From positions 1 to 64,000 of the forward strand of contig JAOVVO010000062.1 in the NCBI GenBank assembly GCA_028564675.1: DNA of 64,000 nt. Direction: 5' to 3'. The notes under the pieces are model-generated. The model was not told the origin of the DNA, searched no databases, and was given only the letters and a program-made list of their open reading frames with translations. Positions 13,097 to 26,606 of the stretch are shown here, in pieces. This DNA comes from Onchocerca lupi (lineage: Eukaryota > Nematoda > Chromadorea > Rhabditida > Onchocercidae). Position numbers and translations under genes: made by a program. How positions within the stretch are numbered: the first letter of the stretch is position 1; each line of letters starts with the position of its first letter.

Positions 13097-15726
13097 TCTG
13101 AAAAAAAAAAATTTTTAAAAATTAAATTTGTTCATATGTTTTCGAAAAAAAAGAACAGACATATGTTTGTAAGAATTGAGATGTTATTTTACAATATATT
13201 GCAATTTTTATGATTAAAATAACATTTTAAGACTGAACTAATTAATTAATTTAGTATAATTAACTAAGTTTGAAAAAGAAATGGCATGCATGTTATAAAT
13301 TGCTTTATTCATTAGAAATTTTATCAAGAAATTAAATAATTGTGAACAAGTAATATTTTTGCACTTTTTTCCATTAATTTAGTCATGTTTAATTAATTAA
13401 GTATAAATATATCATTTGAAAAATAAAATATTGCACACTCATGTATCAAATTTAATATATAATCAATTTATTAAATTAATTATTATTAAATTTAATTATG
13501 CACGAATATATTATGAAGTAATAAATTATTTTTTTTCTTTTTTTTGTATCGGATTTATGAAATTTGTTTGATAGACTAAAATAAATCACGGAATCATTTA
13601 TTTAATTTAATTTGATATTGGACAAAATATATTAGAATAAATTTAATTACTCTTTTACATTAAAAATTGTTATTTGATTCATTATCTTTCAATTGGATTT
13701 ATTAAACTTAAAAAATGATGGATCGAATTTGACTCTAGCAGTATTTTCAGTACTTTGTTACTGTATTTCCAATAAACATACTTTTTTTTGCAGTAAATTT
13801 TTGTTCAATTTCAGTTGACTGAAAATTTCTCATTTTCTTTCTTGAAATAGTTTTTTTATTCAATTTTTTATTTAGATTCTTTCTTCTATAACAAGTTTGT
13901 ATGGCTATTAGGAATAATAAATGATATTTTCTTGACATCGAAAGTTTGTTATTTTTATTGTAAGACATTTTTATCTCAATCAGTCAGTTTTTAATTTGCG
14001 CAAAAGTTGTTAAATAATGGGAAGAAAAACTATCTTATAATAAATTTTTTTTGAATTGTAAATAAATAATCGATAGTGATACTTTTTTACTTATCTTGAA
14101 TTCTATTGATTATAAGTTAAATATTAAATTGGGATAAATAAAAAAAAGCTATATTGGAATTCAAATATATTTTAAGTAACAAAAATAATAAAAAAAATTT
14201 GATAGGATATGAAAGCATAAAATTTTGTCATGCGAAATTGATTATTATCATTCTTAATGTCATTATTATATATTGATAACGATAGCAATAACAATAATAA
14301 TACTAATAATAATAAAATAAGAGGGGAAAAAGGGTGAAATAATGATAAGAATAAATCAGAAATGAATAAATTATTAACTTGGGAATGAGTCAGAAATGAA
14401 TAACTTATTTAACTACACAAAAAATAAAAAACAAAACAAAAAATGAAAAGTTTCTTTAAATTAGTTTCAAAATAGTTATACACATCGAATAAAAATTATA
14501 CATCGAAAAATCAAAATTCTGCCTATCGTGTAATAGAAAGTTCTTAATTAATGATCGTTCAAATGTTCGTTTTGGTAATATCGGTTGTCTACTCCGAAAA
14601 AAAAAAAAATTTGAAAAATTTTTAATCAAAAAAAAAAAGGAAAATTTGTTCACGACGAAAAAAGAAAAAAATTACAATAAATTTAGATGAAAATAGACTT
14701 TCTTCAATTTTTCGGTATTTAATTTGCAAATAATAATCTTAAAAAGATTTCAAAAAGACTTTTTTTTTTGAAAAAAAAGACGAATTCTAATTATCTTTTA
14801 GGAACAAAAAGTTTTTTAAGAATATCATCTCAAGAATATTCTTTTCTAATCAATCATAACATTTCAATTAAATGTTGAAAAATTATGCAAATTATGGTAA
14901 TAAGAAAAAAATAACAAAAGATGGTAAAAATACTGTTATTTATTAACTATTTTCTTTTCTTAAAACTTTAATAGAAATTATTGAAATCATCTCGGCATCT
15001 TTTTTTTCTTCATAATCTTATTAGCAAAAAAAAAAAAAAAAAAAAATGATTAAAAAACTAACTGTAACGAATTATCAAATATGAATAATTGTTTAATGAT
15101 TTGTAAAGCAATGATAATCACTTTTTGATTTATAAAATTAATGTAATTGCTTCAATGACTTATGAAATTAAATTACTTATTTAATAAAAGAAACTAATTG
15201 AGCGAAATGTTGATAAAAATAACTACATAATGGAATTTGTAGGGAAAAATTTTTCCGCCAATGAAAGTGGAAAATTTTCAAACTACGTAGAAAATTTTTG
15301 ATGGAATTTGTCAAAATGTGTAAAAAAAAAAGTTTTCGTAAAATTTGTGAAAGAATGGCGGAAAATTTTTTTTCCCGATAAAAATAAGTGTGAAAGGTCA
15401 CAATATAGAAATAATATCTTCATATCATACTAAATTGTTCGTTCAATCTTTTTGAAATATTTCGAATTTTTTTTTTTTTTTTGGAATAGATCAAAGTAAC
15501 AAATTTAAATTCTAATGAATTCACTGATGCTAAATTAATTTCAAACAGTTAAGTATTTTTGATTCAACGGCGTAAATTTAGATTTTTTTTTCAGTTGTTA
15601 GAAAAAAACAATAGGAATTTGAGAATAATTCATTAACTTAAAAGAAACTGTCTGAATGAACCGGTAAAATTATTCGCCATTTCTTTATTTTCATCTTTTA
15701 GCACTTTTAGTTTTATTTAATTCAAA
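13097..15726. other. Gene-free AT-rich spacer
   Basis: Upstream of QSOX. Open frames at 13747-13968 and 14456-14653 on the minus strand are low-complexity Lys/Asn/Phe-rich translations with no family resemblance. Nothing else recognised. Confidence 0.5.
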
Positions 15727-15806
15727 TTAAGGAATTATTAATTACATTAAGGAATTATTAGTTACATTAAGGAATTATTAGTTACATTAAGAAATTCATA
15801 ATTACA
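15727..15806. repeat. 21-base tandem repeat, about 4 copies
   Basis: The unit TTAAGGAATTATTAGTTACA is repeated with period 21. The first three copies are nearly identical and the last is degenerate. Confidence 0.85.
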
Positions 15807-16129
15807 TCGAATGAATTACCACATTTATTTCCATTTATTATTTCATTATTTTTTAAATGCATAAAGAATTTGAAATATTTATTAAGAAATTAATTTATTT
15901 CATTCAAAACAACTATACATTACAATTAATAATTGTATATTAATAAATTTTTCTACAAACCATATGTCAAATATTTTAATTCATCTCATTAATCAATTTT
16001 TTTTTTCATGATTAATTATTTCAAATAATAATTTGTAAACAACCAACAAAATGTAAACAATTTTTGTTTTATTTAAAATTGATACATTTTAAAGAAAAAA
16101 AATATATATATACACATTAAATTTCATCA

Positions 16130-16490
16130 CTTAAGAATTTATCGATTGAAATCATTATTATTTTCTTAAATTCAAATTAATGAAGACATTAACAACTATT
16201 AGTAGAATCATTTATCATTTTACTAAGTTCAAATTAATGACGAAATTGGTAATTATCGATTAAAATTGCTCATTATTATTTCTAAGTTCAAATTGATGAC
16301 GAAATTGCCAGTTATCGGTAAAATCATTTATCATTCTACTAAGTTCAAATTATTGATGAAATTATCAACTTTCAATTAAAATTGCATATGATTCTGCGAA
16401 ATTTAAATTACGAAGAAATTTTTAATTATCGATTAAAATCATTTATTGTTCTATTGCATTCAAAAATGCTGAAATGAAATTTTCAATTCT
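16130..16490. repeat. Degenerate ~62-base tandem repeat, 5-6 copies
   Basis: Successive units carry a 'taagttcaaattaatgacga' core, then 'aaattg..aattatcgattaaaat' and 'catttatcattctac'. Copies differ by many substitutions, so this is an old minisatellite. Confidence 0.7.
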
Positions 16491-18524
16491 TATTTAATTA
16501 TTTGAGTAGCATAGATGAGGAAATTTATTTATTTTTTTCAATTGTCACGTTGAAAAAATATTTTTTTTTTTTTGAACAAAAAGATAATTTGCTAAAAAAG
16601 TGAAATACAAAAAGTAGCAAGATTAGGCGTTAGCAAGGAACTATAAAAATCGGAAAAAAAATAGAAAATGAACAAAACTGGAATTGAAGGAAAAAAAAAA
16701 AAAAAACGAATCAAAATTTGATGATTGAAGAAATAATCCTTAACCTAAAAATTTCAGAAAAAAAAAAATTCCTTCGAAAAGGCGATATGTTTATTTTAAA
16801 ATATTGTTGTTGTAAAATGAAAGAAAAAAAAAAAAATGCACCATATTTTTCAATAGAAAAAAATACTTTTAATAGTATTTTTGCCAAATTATTTATAAAT
16901 TTCAAATAATTTTTTTCTTCTGATTATGAAATTAAACATTGAATAATTTTATAACATAAAATGGTATAGATGAATTAAATTGAGAAATTACCTATAACAA
17001 TAAATTATTATCGTGACTGATCAGTAATTGATACAATGTATTAATTGCATCATTATGGCATTAAAACTGGTTTATTTTTCCCGGAAAAGTATTTAATTCT
17101 TGATATATTTTAATTGCATAAATGAATTACTTTGAATGTTATATTTCATCATTTGATAACTTTTATATTTATATAAACATATATTTGTAATAAATATAAA
17201 TAAGAAAATTTGAATGAAATTCGGGAATTAAAATATATACTTGTTAAGAGTATAATTTAAAATAATGAAAAACAGATATTTAAAATTTCAAATAGAATAA
17301 GAAAAGAATTGAAATATAAAAAAAAAAATATTTATATAAAAAATTATGCTTATTTAGATTAATTAAAACAAAATTAATAAATTAGTCAGTTAAAAAAAAA
17401 TGAAAGTGCTTATTTAGATTATTCGACTTTTTCTTTTTATAAAAAATTGAAATATATAGTAATTCGAATAAATTTTTACGATTACAAATCTTACAGCAAT
17501 TTTCACAATCAAATATTTTGCCACTTATGATTTTGTATTTTCGAAGTAATTTGTAAACATCGATATTGTTTACAATCATTTTTACCTTTCCAACTTTCCT
17601 ATATTATACATTTCCTTTTTATCTCTACAATTTCTCTATCTTTGATGATATATTTTCATCTAAAAAAATATTTCTATACGAAAATGTAAACTTTAACAAC
17701 ACACTCGAACAGTAATTTTAGTCAAACTCGTGCAAAATTTTAATTTTAATGCAAATAATTTGCATATTTTAGAAAATTCGAATAAAATTTCCACATTAAA
17801 TCGAAATATTTGCTGCGTTTTTTAATGTAAATTGTTGGAAATATTCGAATCAATATTTGCTATTTTAAATTTTTAGATATAAATAGAAATTCTAAATTTG
17901 ATGATAATAAATTGATTAATGAAATATTCATGATTAATCAGATATGTAATTTTTTTCTTTTCTTTTTCGTATTAATTATGAATAAAAAAAAAAAAATATA
18001 TTATATGTTTCAATCATCTATTATTATTATAATTTAAAATATATCAAAAAAATGATTTCATTAATTTTAATTTAATTAAAATTAAGAATTTCAAAATTAA
18101 TTAATTCATTTGAAAAAAATTCCTGATCTTAAGTTTAATCTAAATAATCAACTTTTTATTTTAAGTTCAAAAACGAATAATATATTACATTATTTGAAAA
18201 TATTACTCGCTTATTGCTATTCCTTCTCATTAAGCTCATTTTCTTGAAGCACAAAAAATATTAAAATTTAGATTAAAAATTAATTTTTTCAAACATTGGA
18301 AATGTTTTTTTTGAAAATCATTGAATCTTCATTTAATCACATTTTTTAAAGAATGATTTTAGAAAGTTGTCGATTATCGATTAGACAGAGAAATAAACCT
18401 TATTCATTCGTAAATATTATTAATTTCTCATTTTTAAATATTATTAATTCTTTCTCATCCTGAAATTAACAAGTAAAAGAATCAAATAATTAAACAAGTA
18501 ATGATAATAAGATAAATAAGTGAG
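16491..18524. other. Gene-free AT-rich spacer
   Basis: Poly-A/T-rich. Opposite-strand open frames around 16711-16909 overlap each other and look spurious. No coding or RNA gene recognised. Confidence 0.5.
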
Positions 18525-18660
18525 TGGGAATAACTAGACAAATAAACAAATGGCAGTAACTAGATAAGTAAACAAATATAAGTAATAATTAGATTAATAA
18601 ACAAAGAGCAATAATTAGAGAAATTAATAAGTGCAAATAGTTGATAATAAGTAAACATAT
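18525..18660. repeat. Degenerate ~27-base tandem repeat
   Basis: About five copies of a unit resembling 'taattagataaataaacaaa' plus a short variable tail. Confidence 0.6.
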
Positions 18661-19025
18661 AATAGTTGTCAAATATTAACATGATAATAAGTATTCTTAT
18701 CAAATTTATCGCAGAATTATTTTTCGATCTTAATTTATTTAATTAATTTATAATGTGTACAAAGCAAAAAAAAAAAAGGTCGAATTAACAAGAAATGACA
18801 GAAAGAATTTTATCAATGTGTAACATCAACATTTATCAATGCGAAAAAAAATTCAATTTTTCTGTTTGTTTTTTTTTTTCATCGCCGCAATTAATTATTT
18901 GTATCATACAATGTTAACCAAAATATGAGGAGAATAATTATTACTTTAAATTATTTATTATAAATGACAAATTAAATTTACAAAAAACTGACAAATTTGC
19001 AACAAAAAAAGTTAGGGAATAAAAA

Positions 19026-19340
19026 TCTATTCTACACAAATAAAAATGTCATCATTCTTCCTCACACATAACTTCGCAACTTCATCACCAATTGCTTTCA
19101 AATTTTAACTAATCTTGTATTCGAATAGGTCTTTTTCATATACATACCTACTTTACTTTTTACCTATCTATCATACTTGTGACAGGTAAAGGTAAGCAAA
19201 CGGAATGAATTTTTTGATCACGCCTACTTTTTGCATTTACAGGTAGACGCGAATAATTTGATCAAAGTAGGCGTGGTCAACAAATAAAATAGGCGTGGTC
19301 AACAAATGAAATAGGCGTGGTGGTCGATAAATAAAATTCT
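19026..19340 (+). mobile_element. Helitron-like 5' fragment with short tandem repeat
   Basis: It begins with TCTATTCTACACAAATAAAAATG, related to the 5' end at 24428. It then shares the block 'cacttgtgacaggtaaaggtaag' and 'gaattttttgatcacgcctac' with the 24.5 kb element. From about 19268 to 19337 a ~22-base unit (AGGCGTGGTCAACAAATAAAAT) is repeated three times. No 3' end or coding sequence found. Confidence 0.5.
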
Positions 19341-20021
19341 TTATCAGCACAATTTTTTTTTTTTTTTTTGCTCACTTTATAAATTAATTATAAAAAATAG
19401 GAATAGAAAATTAATTCTGAAATAGATTTGATAAAAATGCTTACTACAATTTTAGTATATGATATTACTACTTGTTTATTTATTATTATTATTCGTTATA
19501 CTTGTTAACTTGTCCAATTATTGCTATTTGTTTATTCATCTAGCTAGTCTATAGGTGCTGGTTTGAATAAAAAAAAGTAAGTTAAAAAAGAAAAAAAAAA
19601 CATTAAACTCTTTCATCATTGCTTTTCAAAATAGCAATGAGTAGAGAATTGGATATGAAAATAAATTCTCTGTAAAGTTCATTCAATTAAGGAATTTTGC
19701 TTTTTTTTTTTTCTTTTATTCCATTTTTGTATTAAAAATCTTATCAAAAGTGAAAGAATTGATAGAACTAGAAGAATTTTAACAAAAATTTTTTTTCAAC
19801 AAAAATTTCATTTTCTTATTTCATGTACATATTTTAACTTTTTTATATTTTTTTTTCCTTACTTCTGCTAATTTATCATTAATTGATAAATTTAGAATAT
19901 ACATTATGAACAAATCATATGCATTAAATCTTCTGAAATTTCAAATATAAATTAATCTGATTTAAAATTACTGCTATAATTCATTTATAAAATTTTTCCG
20001 GAAGTTTTTTTTTTGCAATGA

Positions 20022-20259
20022 AATATGTGTCCATGGTATTATATAGAAGAAGAAAGGAAGAAAGAATTAAATAATCTAATAAGTAATTTAAAAATTATTG
20101 GAAATCGAAAATCAAGTAGGCATTTGTCAATTTATTTTACGATAGATCAAAAAAAAAAAGATGTGTCTGCAAAAATATCATATAGAAGGAGGAAAAGTAA
20201 GAAAGAATGAAATAATCGAACAAATGTAATTAACGAATTATTGGAAATCAAAGATCAAG
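20022..20259. repeat. Two direct copies of a ~95-base block beside the 28S-derived fragment
   Basis: 20022-20116 and 20160-20259 share 'atgtgtc', 'atatagaagaagaaagg', 'gaaagaat.aaataatc' and end in 'attattggaaatc.aa.atcaag'. The second copy continues directly into the 28S-like sequence; the first stops after about 17 bases of it. Confidence 0.7.
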
Positions 20260-20390
20260 TGAACTTTGCCCTTTAACTCTGCGACACATTTCCGTTCTCT
20301 CTGAGCTAACCTTAGGACACCTGTTTTACACTTTGACAGGTGTATCCTCCCAATCAAATTCCCAGCTGATATATGTCTTTGGTGCAAAGT
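20243..20390 (-). pseudogene. Large-subunit (28S) rRNA fragment, degraded
   Basis: On the minus strand the sequence contains TACACCTGTCAAAG, CAGGTGTCCTAAGG, AGCTCAGAGAGAACGGAAAT, AAAGGGCAAAG and CTTGATCTTTGATTT in the order found in eukaryotic 28S rRNA domain V (the segment containing the P-loop region). The CACCTGT/ACAGGTG stem is intact, but the CTGGGGCGG P-loop reads TTGGGAGGA, so this is not a functional gene. About 150 bases are recognisable and the flanks are not rRNA. Either a dispersed rDNA piece or the head of an rRNA-derived short element. Identified from memory of conserved 28S motifs. Confidence 0.75.
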
Positions 20391-20971
20391 CGTAAAACCA
20401 TTGAGTAATTTAATTTTAATCAAAAAAGGCATAGATAAAAGCATGCAATTCTCATTTTACTGAATATGTAAAGAATCGAAAGTTTTCTTCCATCCTTGCA
20501 ATTTTTTAAAAGATTTTTAGTATGAATTAACATAGCAACTTTCTTTTATTATAATGAGTTAATTGTTACAAAAAAAGTTTACATATTTAATTTCAAAAAC
20601 AAATATGACATCATTGAAGTATTCGATGATTCAATCTTGCTTGGTCCTGAAAATTATGTTTGCAAAGATTAAAAAAAAAAACGATAAAAGTTAAATTATT
20701 TCATTTTTTGTTGTAATCTTGCGAAGCACATTATGTATTACTTTTCTTTTTTTTCATGTATGATTAGAATAAAATTTATTCAAAAATTTTGAAAAATTTT
20801 TAGAAAATGTTTCAGATTAAATACATGACAAAATAAGCTGTTTTCCTCTAATATTGAATAAAATTTACAGAATTATTATTAAATGAAGGCAATAAACAAA
20901 AGAAATTTGGAAGAAAACATAGCAAAGAGTTTTTTCAAATAATATTCGAGTATTAAATGAATTTCGAAATT

Positions 20972-21040
20972 GATCGAAATATAATTAAAATAGAGGATTA
21001 TGAAAAAATCAAAATATAATTAAAATAGAGGATTATGAAA
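20972..21040. repeat. 34-base direct repeat, two copies
   Basis: 'aaatataattaaaatagag' followed by 'gattatgaaa' occurs twice back to back with only a few differences. Confidence 0.8.
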
Positions 21041-24000
21041 TGAAAAACTTAAATGTATCATATACAATGCAATTTTGATAACAATGGTAGTAATCGATCC
21101 ATAAAAACAGTAATCTTGCAATAGTTAAGGTGATTTCATCAATGATAAATTCTATGGAAATACAAGAATTAAGTATTTAAATGAGGGTAATATAAGTGAA
21201 AAAAAAGAGATTTTTTTTTTTCTGGGAAAGAAATTAAGAGTTGCTTATCTTTTGTAAAAAAATGATAGATAGCTGGAAGCAAATAAGCAAATAAAAATTA
21301 TAATATAAATAAAACTTTTTATCAAAAAAAGAACCGCATTTTTAGGTCAAAAATTTCATGAACATCTCTTATTTTTTGAAAGAATTGATTTCAAAGTATT
21401 TTTTACGAATTATTACTACCATTTCATTTTATATGATACAAATTTAAAAAAAAATCTCTTTATTAATAACAACAATTTAAACTGAAGAAAATTTCAAAAA
21501 TTTTTTTATTTCTTACAAAATCTTGACCAAATCTTTCCTTTTCCGTCTTTCATTTGACTGCTTCATTTAATGTATTTACTTCAATAAAAATTTTCATAAA
21601 ATTTTTACAAAAATACTTCATTATGAAATTATATGCAATAATAGATAAAAATTGAAAATTTGATATTCAATTTTTTTTTTAAAAAGTTTTAAATTCAATT
21701 TTTAAGACCGAAAAATTTTTGTTTTTTTCAATCGAATATAAACTTACAAAAAGGAAGTAAAGTATTGATAAGATATTGGATATAATAAAAATCAAATATT
21801 TAAAATGAGCAAATAACTGCATGTAAAAATTTAAATTTGATTAATGAAATTTATATTTGGGATAAGTATCATTCAAAATATGATATTGTTATAAATAGTA
21901 ATGTAAAGATATTTTATAAAAGTTTTGTAAAGTTTAAAAATTTTTCACGAAAGTATAATTTCAGAAATTTTTAGATGTTTGTTTGCGAAAGAAATATAAA
22001 CATGAATGGTTGTAAAAAGTGCGAATAATGTAAACATCAAAATTTTATCAAATTGATTATCAAACAAAGAGATAATATGAAAATTAGCATACAATGAATA
22101 AATACAAACTTATCAATTTTTCACTATAAAATTTTAAACTCCTTTTCGGAGAGGTCAAGGTTCATAATTTCATTTTTTTTATTGCTATCTTAGAATACAA
22201 GATATGAGAGCAGTTGTTGTTCTAAAATTAAATAAAAACATTATTAAATATAATAAGTCAATACTTTTGTTTTCTTTTTTTTAATCAAAAATTGATAGTT
22301 AAAAATTATTTTAGTCAAAACGCAATTTCAATTTTTATTTTGATTAATAATGTGAAAAATTAAAAAAATAGGATTTGCCAATTCATTTTCCTTAATAGCC
22401 ATACATATTCTTTCCTTTTCTTTTTTTTTTTTTTTTTTAACATTTTAAACACTTTTGACAGATAGCGCAGAACTAAAAATGAATATTTAAAATTATAGAA
22501 GAATCGAAATTTTAATTAACAGTATGAACAATATGATGTAAATTGCTTTATTTCAGGTTTCTTTTGCAATATTTATTTACTCCAGGCTTTTTTCACGACA
22601 CTGACAAATGAATTAAAATATTTTGGAAAGAAAATTTGATCAATTTAAAAATTATCAATGATAACGTAAATGATGATGTTAATGCGTATGATTAAAAAAT
22701 AAAAATAAAAACTAAATAGTATTAGTCATTTTAAAATAATATGATAATGAATGATAATTTTTAGATGATTAATATTACTTCATCTTTATTTTTTAATGTC
22801 AATACGCATGATTCAAGAATGAAGATTAAGTAGCATTAATTTAAAAAAAATAATAATAATACAATAATAAAGTAACGTGACTAATATTCGATGTTATCAA
22901 TTCATGTTACAATATTATCAAAGCGAATGATTCCAAAAAAAAAGGTCATGTAACTTTAAAAATATTAAAATAAGATGAATTATAATGTTAATTCGAATGA
23001 TGGAAAGGAATATTAATAAAAAATAATATATAAACAGATTTTTTCAAGCTTGATTTCAAAAATTTTAGTTAAAAAGATTTTCTTTTCGAGAAAATTATGA
23101 TCCAAAAAAGTGAATGATTTGCACAATCATTATATGATTATCATTAAGTATAATCATTATCATTAATTAACATAATCACATAATCATTAATCTACATAAT
23201 TGCGATCATATTATCATTAAAACGTTACGATATAACTTCATTCCATTAATAAAGTAAACAAAAGAAGAAATAATTTGTTCGAAAAGTTTTAATATTTGTT
23301 TAAATAATAAAATGAAATGAACATTCAATGGAAAATATAGAATACTATTACACAACAGATATGATAGAATGATGGATAATTTGTGTCAAATGTCACCTCC
23401 AAATATATGCATAGTGGATGTATAGATACTATAGATATTTTATAATTTCTTATCAAATCATATCATTCATTATATTTGTCGATCGAATGACATATATATC
23501 AACGTGTGTGTGTCTGTTTGTCTGTCTAATTTTATTTAAATTTAAATTGACACATTTTTGATTTTAATATGTGTCATTTTATCATGCTATTTGTAAAAGA
23601 AAAATTTGTTGGAATGAAAAGGCAAAAAATTGTTGAGGATTATTTGACGAATTACATTATTTGACATAAAATCTTCTAAATATCACAAGTTTGTTTATTT
23701 ATCATGTCATAAGTATATTTTTTTATTCAATCATATCATCATAATTTTTTTATCGTATTATTTATGAATCTGTTTATTTATTATCGTTTATTTTGAATAT
23801 TATTTATTTTTCCAACAAAATTTTCATGGTAAAAAAAAAAAATTGTGATCTACCTTACTTCTCAATATAAGATATTATTATTATTGTTATTTTGTTCATC
23901 AATAAATGTTGTAGCTCAAATTGATTGCCGAAGCTTAATTTTTCAAATCATAGATTTCATCAAATTATAATGAATTATGCAAGTATATAGAGAACTGTAT

Positions 24001-24427
24001 ACAACATACACAGAATTTATTTAATTACATGGAAAATATAAAGAAATGGTCATTAACCATTACGTAGCGTAAAACTGGAAATATTGTAACGTAGCACAGA
24101 CGTTTAATTAAAAAAAAAAAAAAACTTCGTATCAAAAACGATTTGCAAAAATTATTTTACATCAACATTTACATATATTTCTAATATAATAATTGTACGA
24201 TATATTGAAACAATAAATTTCAAAATATTTGAATAAAATGTCCAGATTTCTTCTCAAGTATGGAAATGTTTGAGGTAAAACTTGCAAACAGCCACTCTAA
24301 TATTGTTTTGTAATTTGACTGAACGAATTCCATATATAAACAAACAAACAGACAAATTTGTCAAAAATTCCAGTTTTTTTTAAAATAAAAAAAAACTATT
24401 GAATTATTTAAACAACACATTTTTACA
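21041..24427. other. Gene-free AT-rich spacer
   Basis: Simple AT-rich DNA with degenerate ATTA/ATCATTA runs around 23100-23240 and a short GT/CTGT run near 23500. No exon, RNA gene or element end recognised. Confidence 0.5.
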
Positions 24428-25900
24428 TCTATATAAATAAAAATGTAAATCGTTGCTGTAATTTGCCACGTACTTTTGCAACCCCTTCGCCGATTGCCTT
24501 CCTTTCATTCCAATAGCCGCTCTTTTTTATGTAGACATACTTTTTTCACGTGTCACGCTAGCGACAGCTAAAATTAAGTGAGCGGATTGAATTTTTTGAC
24601 ACCACTCTATACTATGCCTTCATGAGCGGGATAGAATTTGTTGATCACGCCATCATCACCAGCGGCCTAAATTTATTAGCTGCACTTACTTTCTGCATTA
24701 ATCACGCTCACTTCCTGCATTCATTTTTATACATTTTAAGTTCTTCACCGATTGATTTGCAATACAATGTTGCATTCGGATAGGCGCGTTTTTCTTTATA
24801 AATAAAGCATGTGTTTAAACTTTTTTGTTTTTTGTTGATTTGTGAGGAATTTAGTTGCATCGCAGAAATGTCGAGTCATGATAGTATATGATGAAATGTT
24901 TCGTGCAAACAATTTATGGATTACCTCTCTGACTTCTATTATTAGATCGTGTCTTCCATTTCCTGTTTGTCGTCAATGTTCTCTGTTTATCTTGATACAA
25001 CGTTTCAAGTTTTACCAATTGATTTGAAAGTTTGACATAACGTTGCATTTAAATACATGTGTGTTTCCAAATGGATTTACCTTTTTTTTACATCTCCGAT
25101 GGGATAAAAATGTTTCCCGCCAAAATGCTCCGATTAATAGATAAGCAGAGTGAGATCAACCAATCATAAGGTGACATATTGGAGATCAGGAAAGAAGAAA
25201 GCATCCCGAAAGAATTCAAAAGGTTCGGATTTTGGAGTAGAACGTAATTTAAACTTTCTGTTCATTTCTTGACTTGTGAAGGATGTAGTTCGTTTATTTT
25301 TTAATTCATGGGGAATGTAATTGTATCGCAGAAATTTCGAGATCATGATAGTGTATAATGAAATGTTCAAGCAATTTTTGGATTACCTTTCTATCTCGGA
25401 TTGCCTCTTTGTCATAAATATTTGTTTATCATTTTGATACAATGTTTCAAATTTTTCATACGATTAACTTGAAATTTCGAGATAATGTTGCATTTAAATA
25501 GGCGCGTTGTTTTTGTATAAATATACCTACTTTTTTTTTAAAACTGTCACACTTGTGACAAATAAAAGTAAATGAGCGGACTGAATCCATTAAACACGCT
25601 TACTTTCTGGGAATTGGACGTGGCTTTTAGTATGCAACGCTCAATACGCTCGGTAAGCTATGCACCTATTCCAATGCAACGTTCTGTCAAAATTTCAAAG
25701 TCATAGATAAAAATTTCGGAGATTTAAGATTTTGAACAAACGAACATTTACGACTATTAATATTTTTAATACCATATATAATTTTTTGCAGTAAAAACAG
25801 TTCAATAACTTCAATTGGGCAGTTTCGAATTCAACTTCAACCAAAATTTAATTCCGAGAGCAGTTCGGCTGCAATCTACCTGCTTTAGATCATTCAAATA

Positions 25901-26606
25901 ATGCGTCGCAGAAGATCAAACTTGAGACATCGTTTTCACAGAATGGAAGCATGCAACGACAAATCAAATATCCTTGATACTCTTTCTTCCTCAGCGAACG
26001 AGCGAATAAAAAAAAGGATGACTCAAATACGAACCGTACACGTCGATCGTGTTCTGCAACTTCAGATCTGCTTCGTTCTTTCAGCCACTCTCAGTCTGTC
26101 GTAGAATTGATGCAACAGACTGAAAGTGGCTGAAAGACGTCAGCGAGAAACAGAAAATCAGCGTCAAACACGACACCATGTACAGCAATCAGCGATTACA
26201 ATCGCCTTGCATTCCGGTACAACCCAGCTGATGATTAAAGTTGAACCCATATGTTCTCATTGGCATTATGACTAAAGTATGGCCTTATTTCAACGCTCTG
26301 AAATTTAGTGGAGAAACGAAAGGGTATTGCGCTGTTGGGAAAATTAAACTCCCTCAACTTGGAAAACTGCTAGAGCCGATAAAATTTTGTTCTGTTAAAA
26401 AATATTGCCGATTCAAAAAATCATTCATCAGGAAATACAGCTGCTTCCAAATGATGTCGTTTTGCGCAGAAATTGTAATAACACAATTCATGCCAACTTT
26501 CAAAGTGAAAGGAAAAATTTATCATGAAGCCGGCTTCCTGCTTCTATTGCTAGAGATCAACATAAATTCAACAATCCGACAATTCAATTTGAACAATATT
26601 CTTCTC
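25901..26606 (+). pseudogene. Helitron protein N-terminal region, disrupted
   Basis: Two frames are needed. 25901-26101 gives a basic start (MRRRRSNLRHRF). After a stop and frame change, an 'ERRQRETENQRQ'-type stretch leads to FRYNPADD, then 26241-26606 gives MTKVWPYFNALKFSGETKG, KIKLPQLG, CFQMMSF and MPTFKVKGKIYHEAG. These match the conserved region upstream of the Helitron helicase-like domain. Two Cys of the usual zinc-binding CPYC..AL..G..C cluster are replaced. Stops and frameshifts make it non-functional. The right-hand portion with HUH nuclease and Pif1-type helicase is absent. Confidence 0.65.
26077..26137. repeat. Near-perfect inverted repeat, 23-base arms
   Basis: Arms 26077-26099 and 26115-26137 are reverse complements with one mismatch around a 15-base loop. 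The right arm corresponds to normal Helitron coding sequence; the left looks like an inverted copy of it. Confidence 0.85.

Noticed and set aside
13747..13968. Minus-strand frame upstream of QSOX as a possible first exon
   Set aside because: QSOX already has a start Met immediately after a splice acceptor, and the frame has a repetitive Lys/Asn-rich translation.
20238..20444. 68-codon minus-strand frame
   Set aside because: It is a chance translation of the 28S rRNA-derived sequence.
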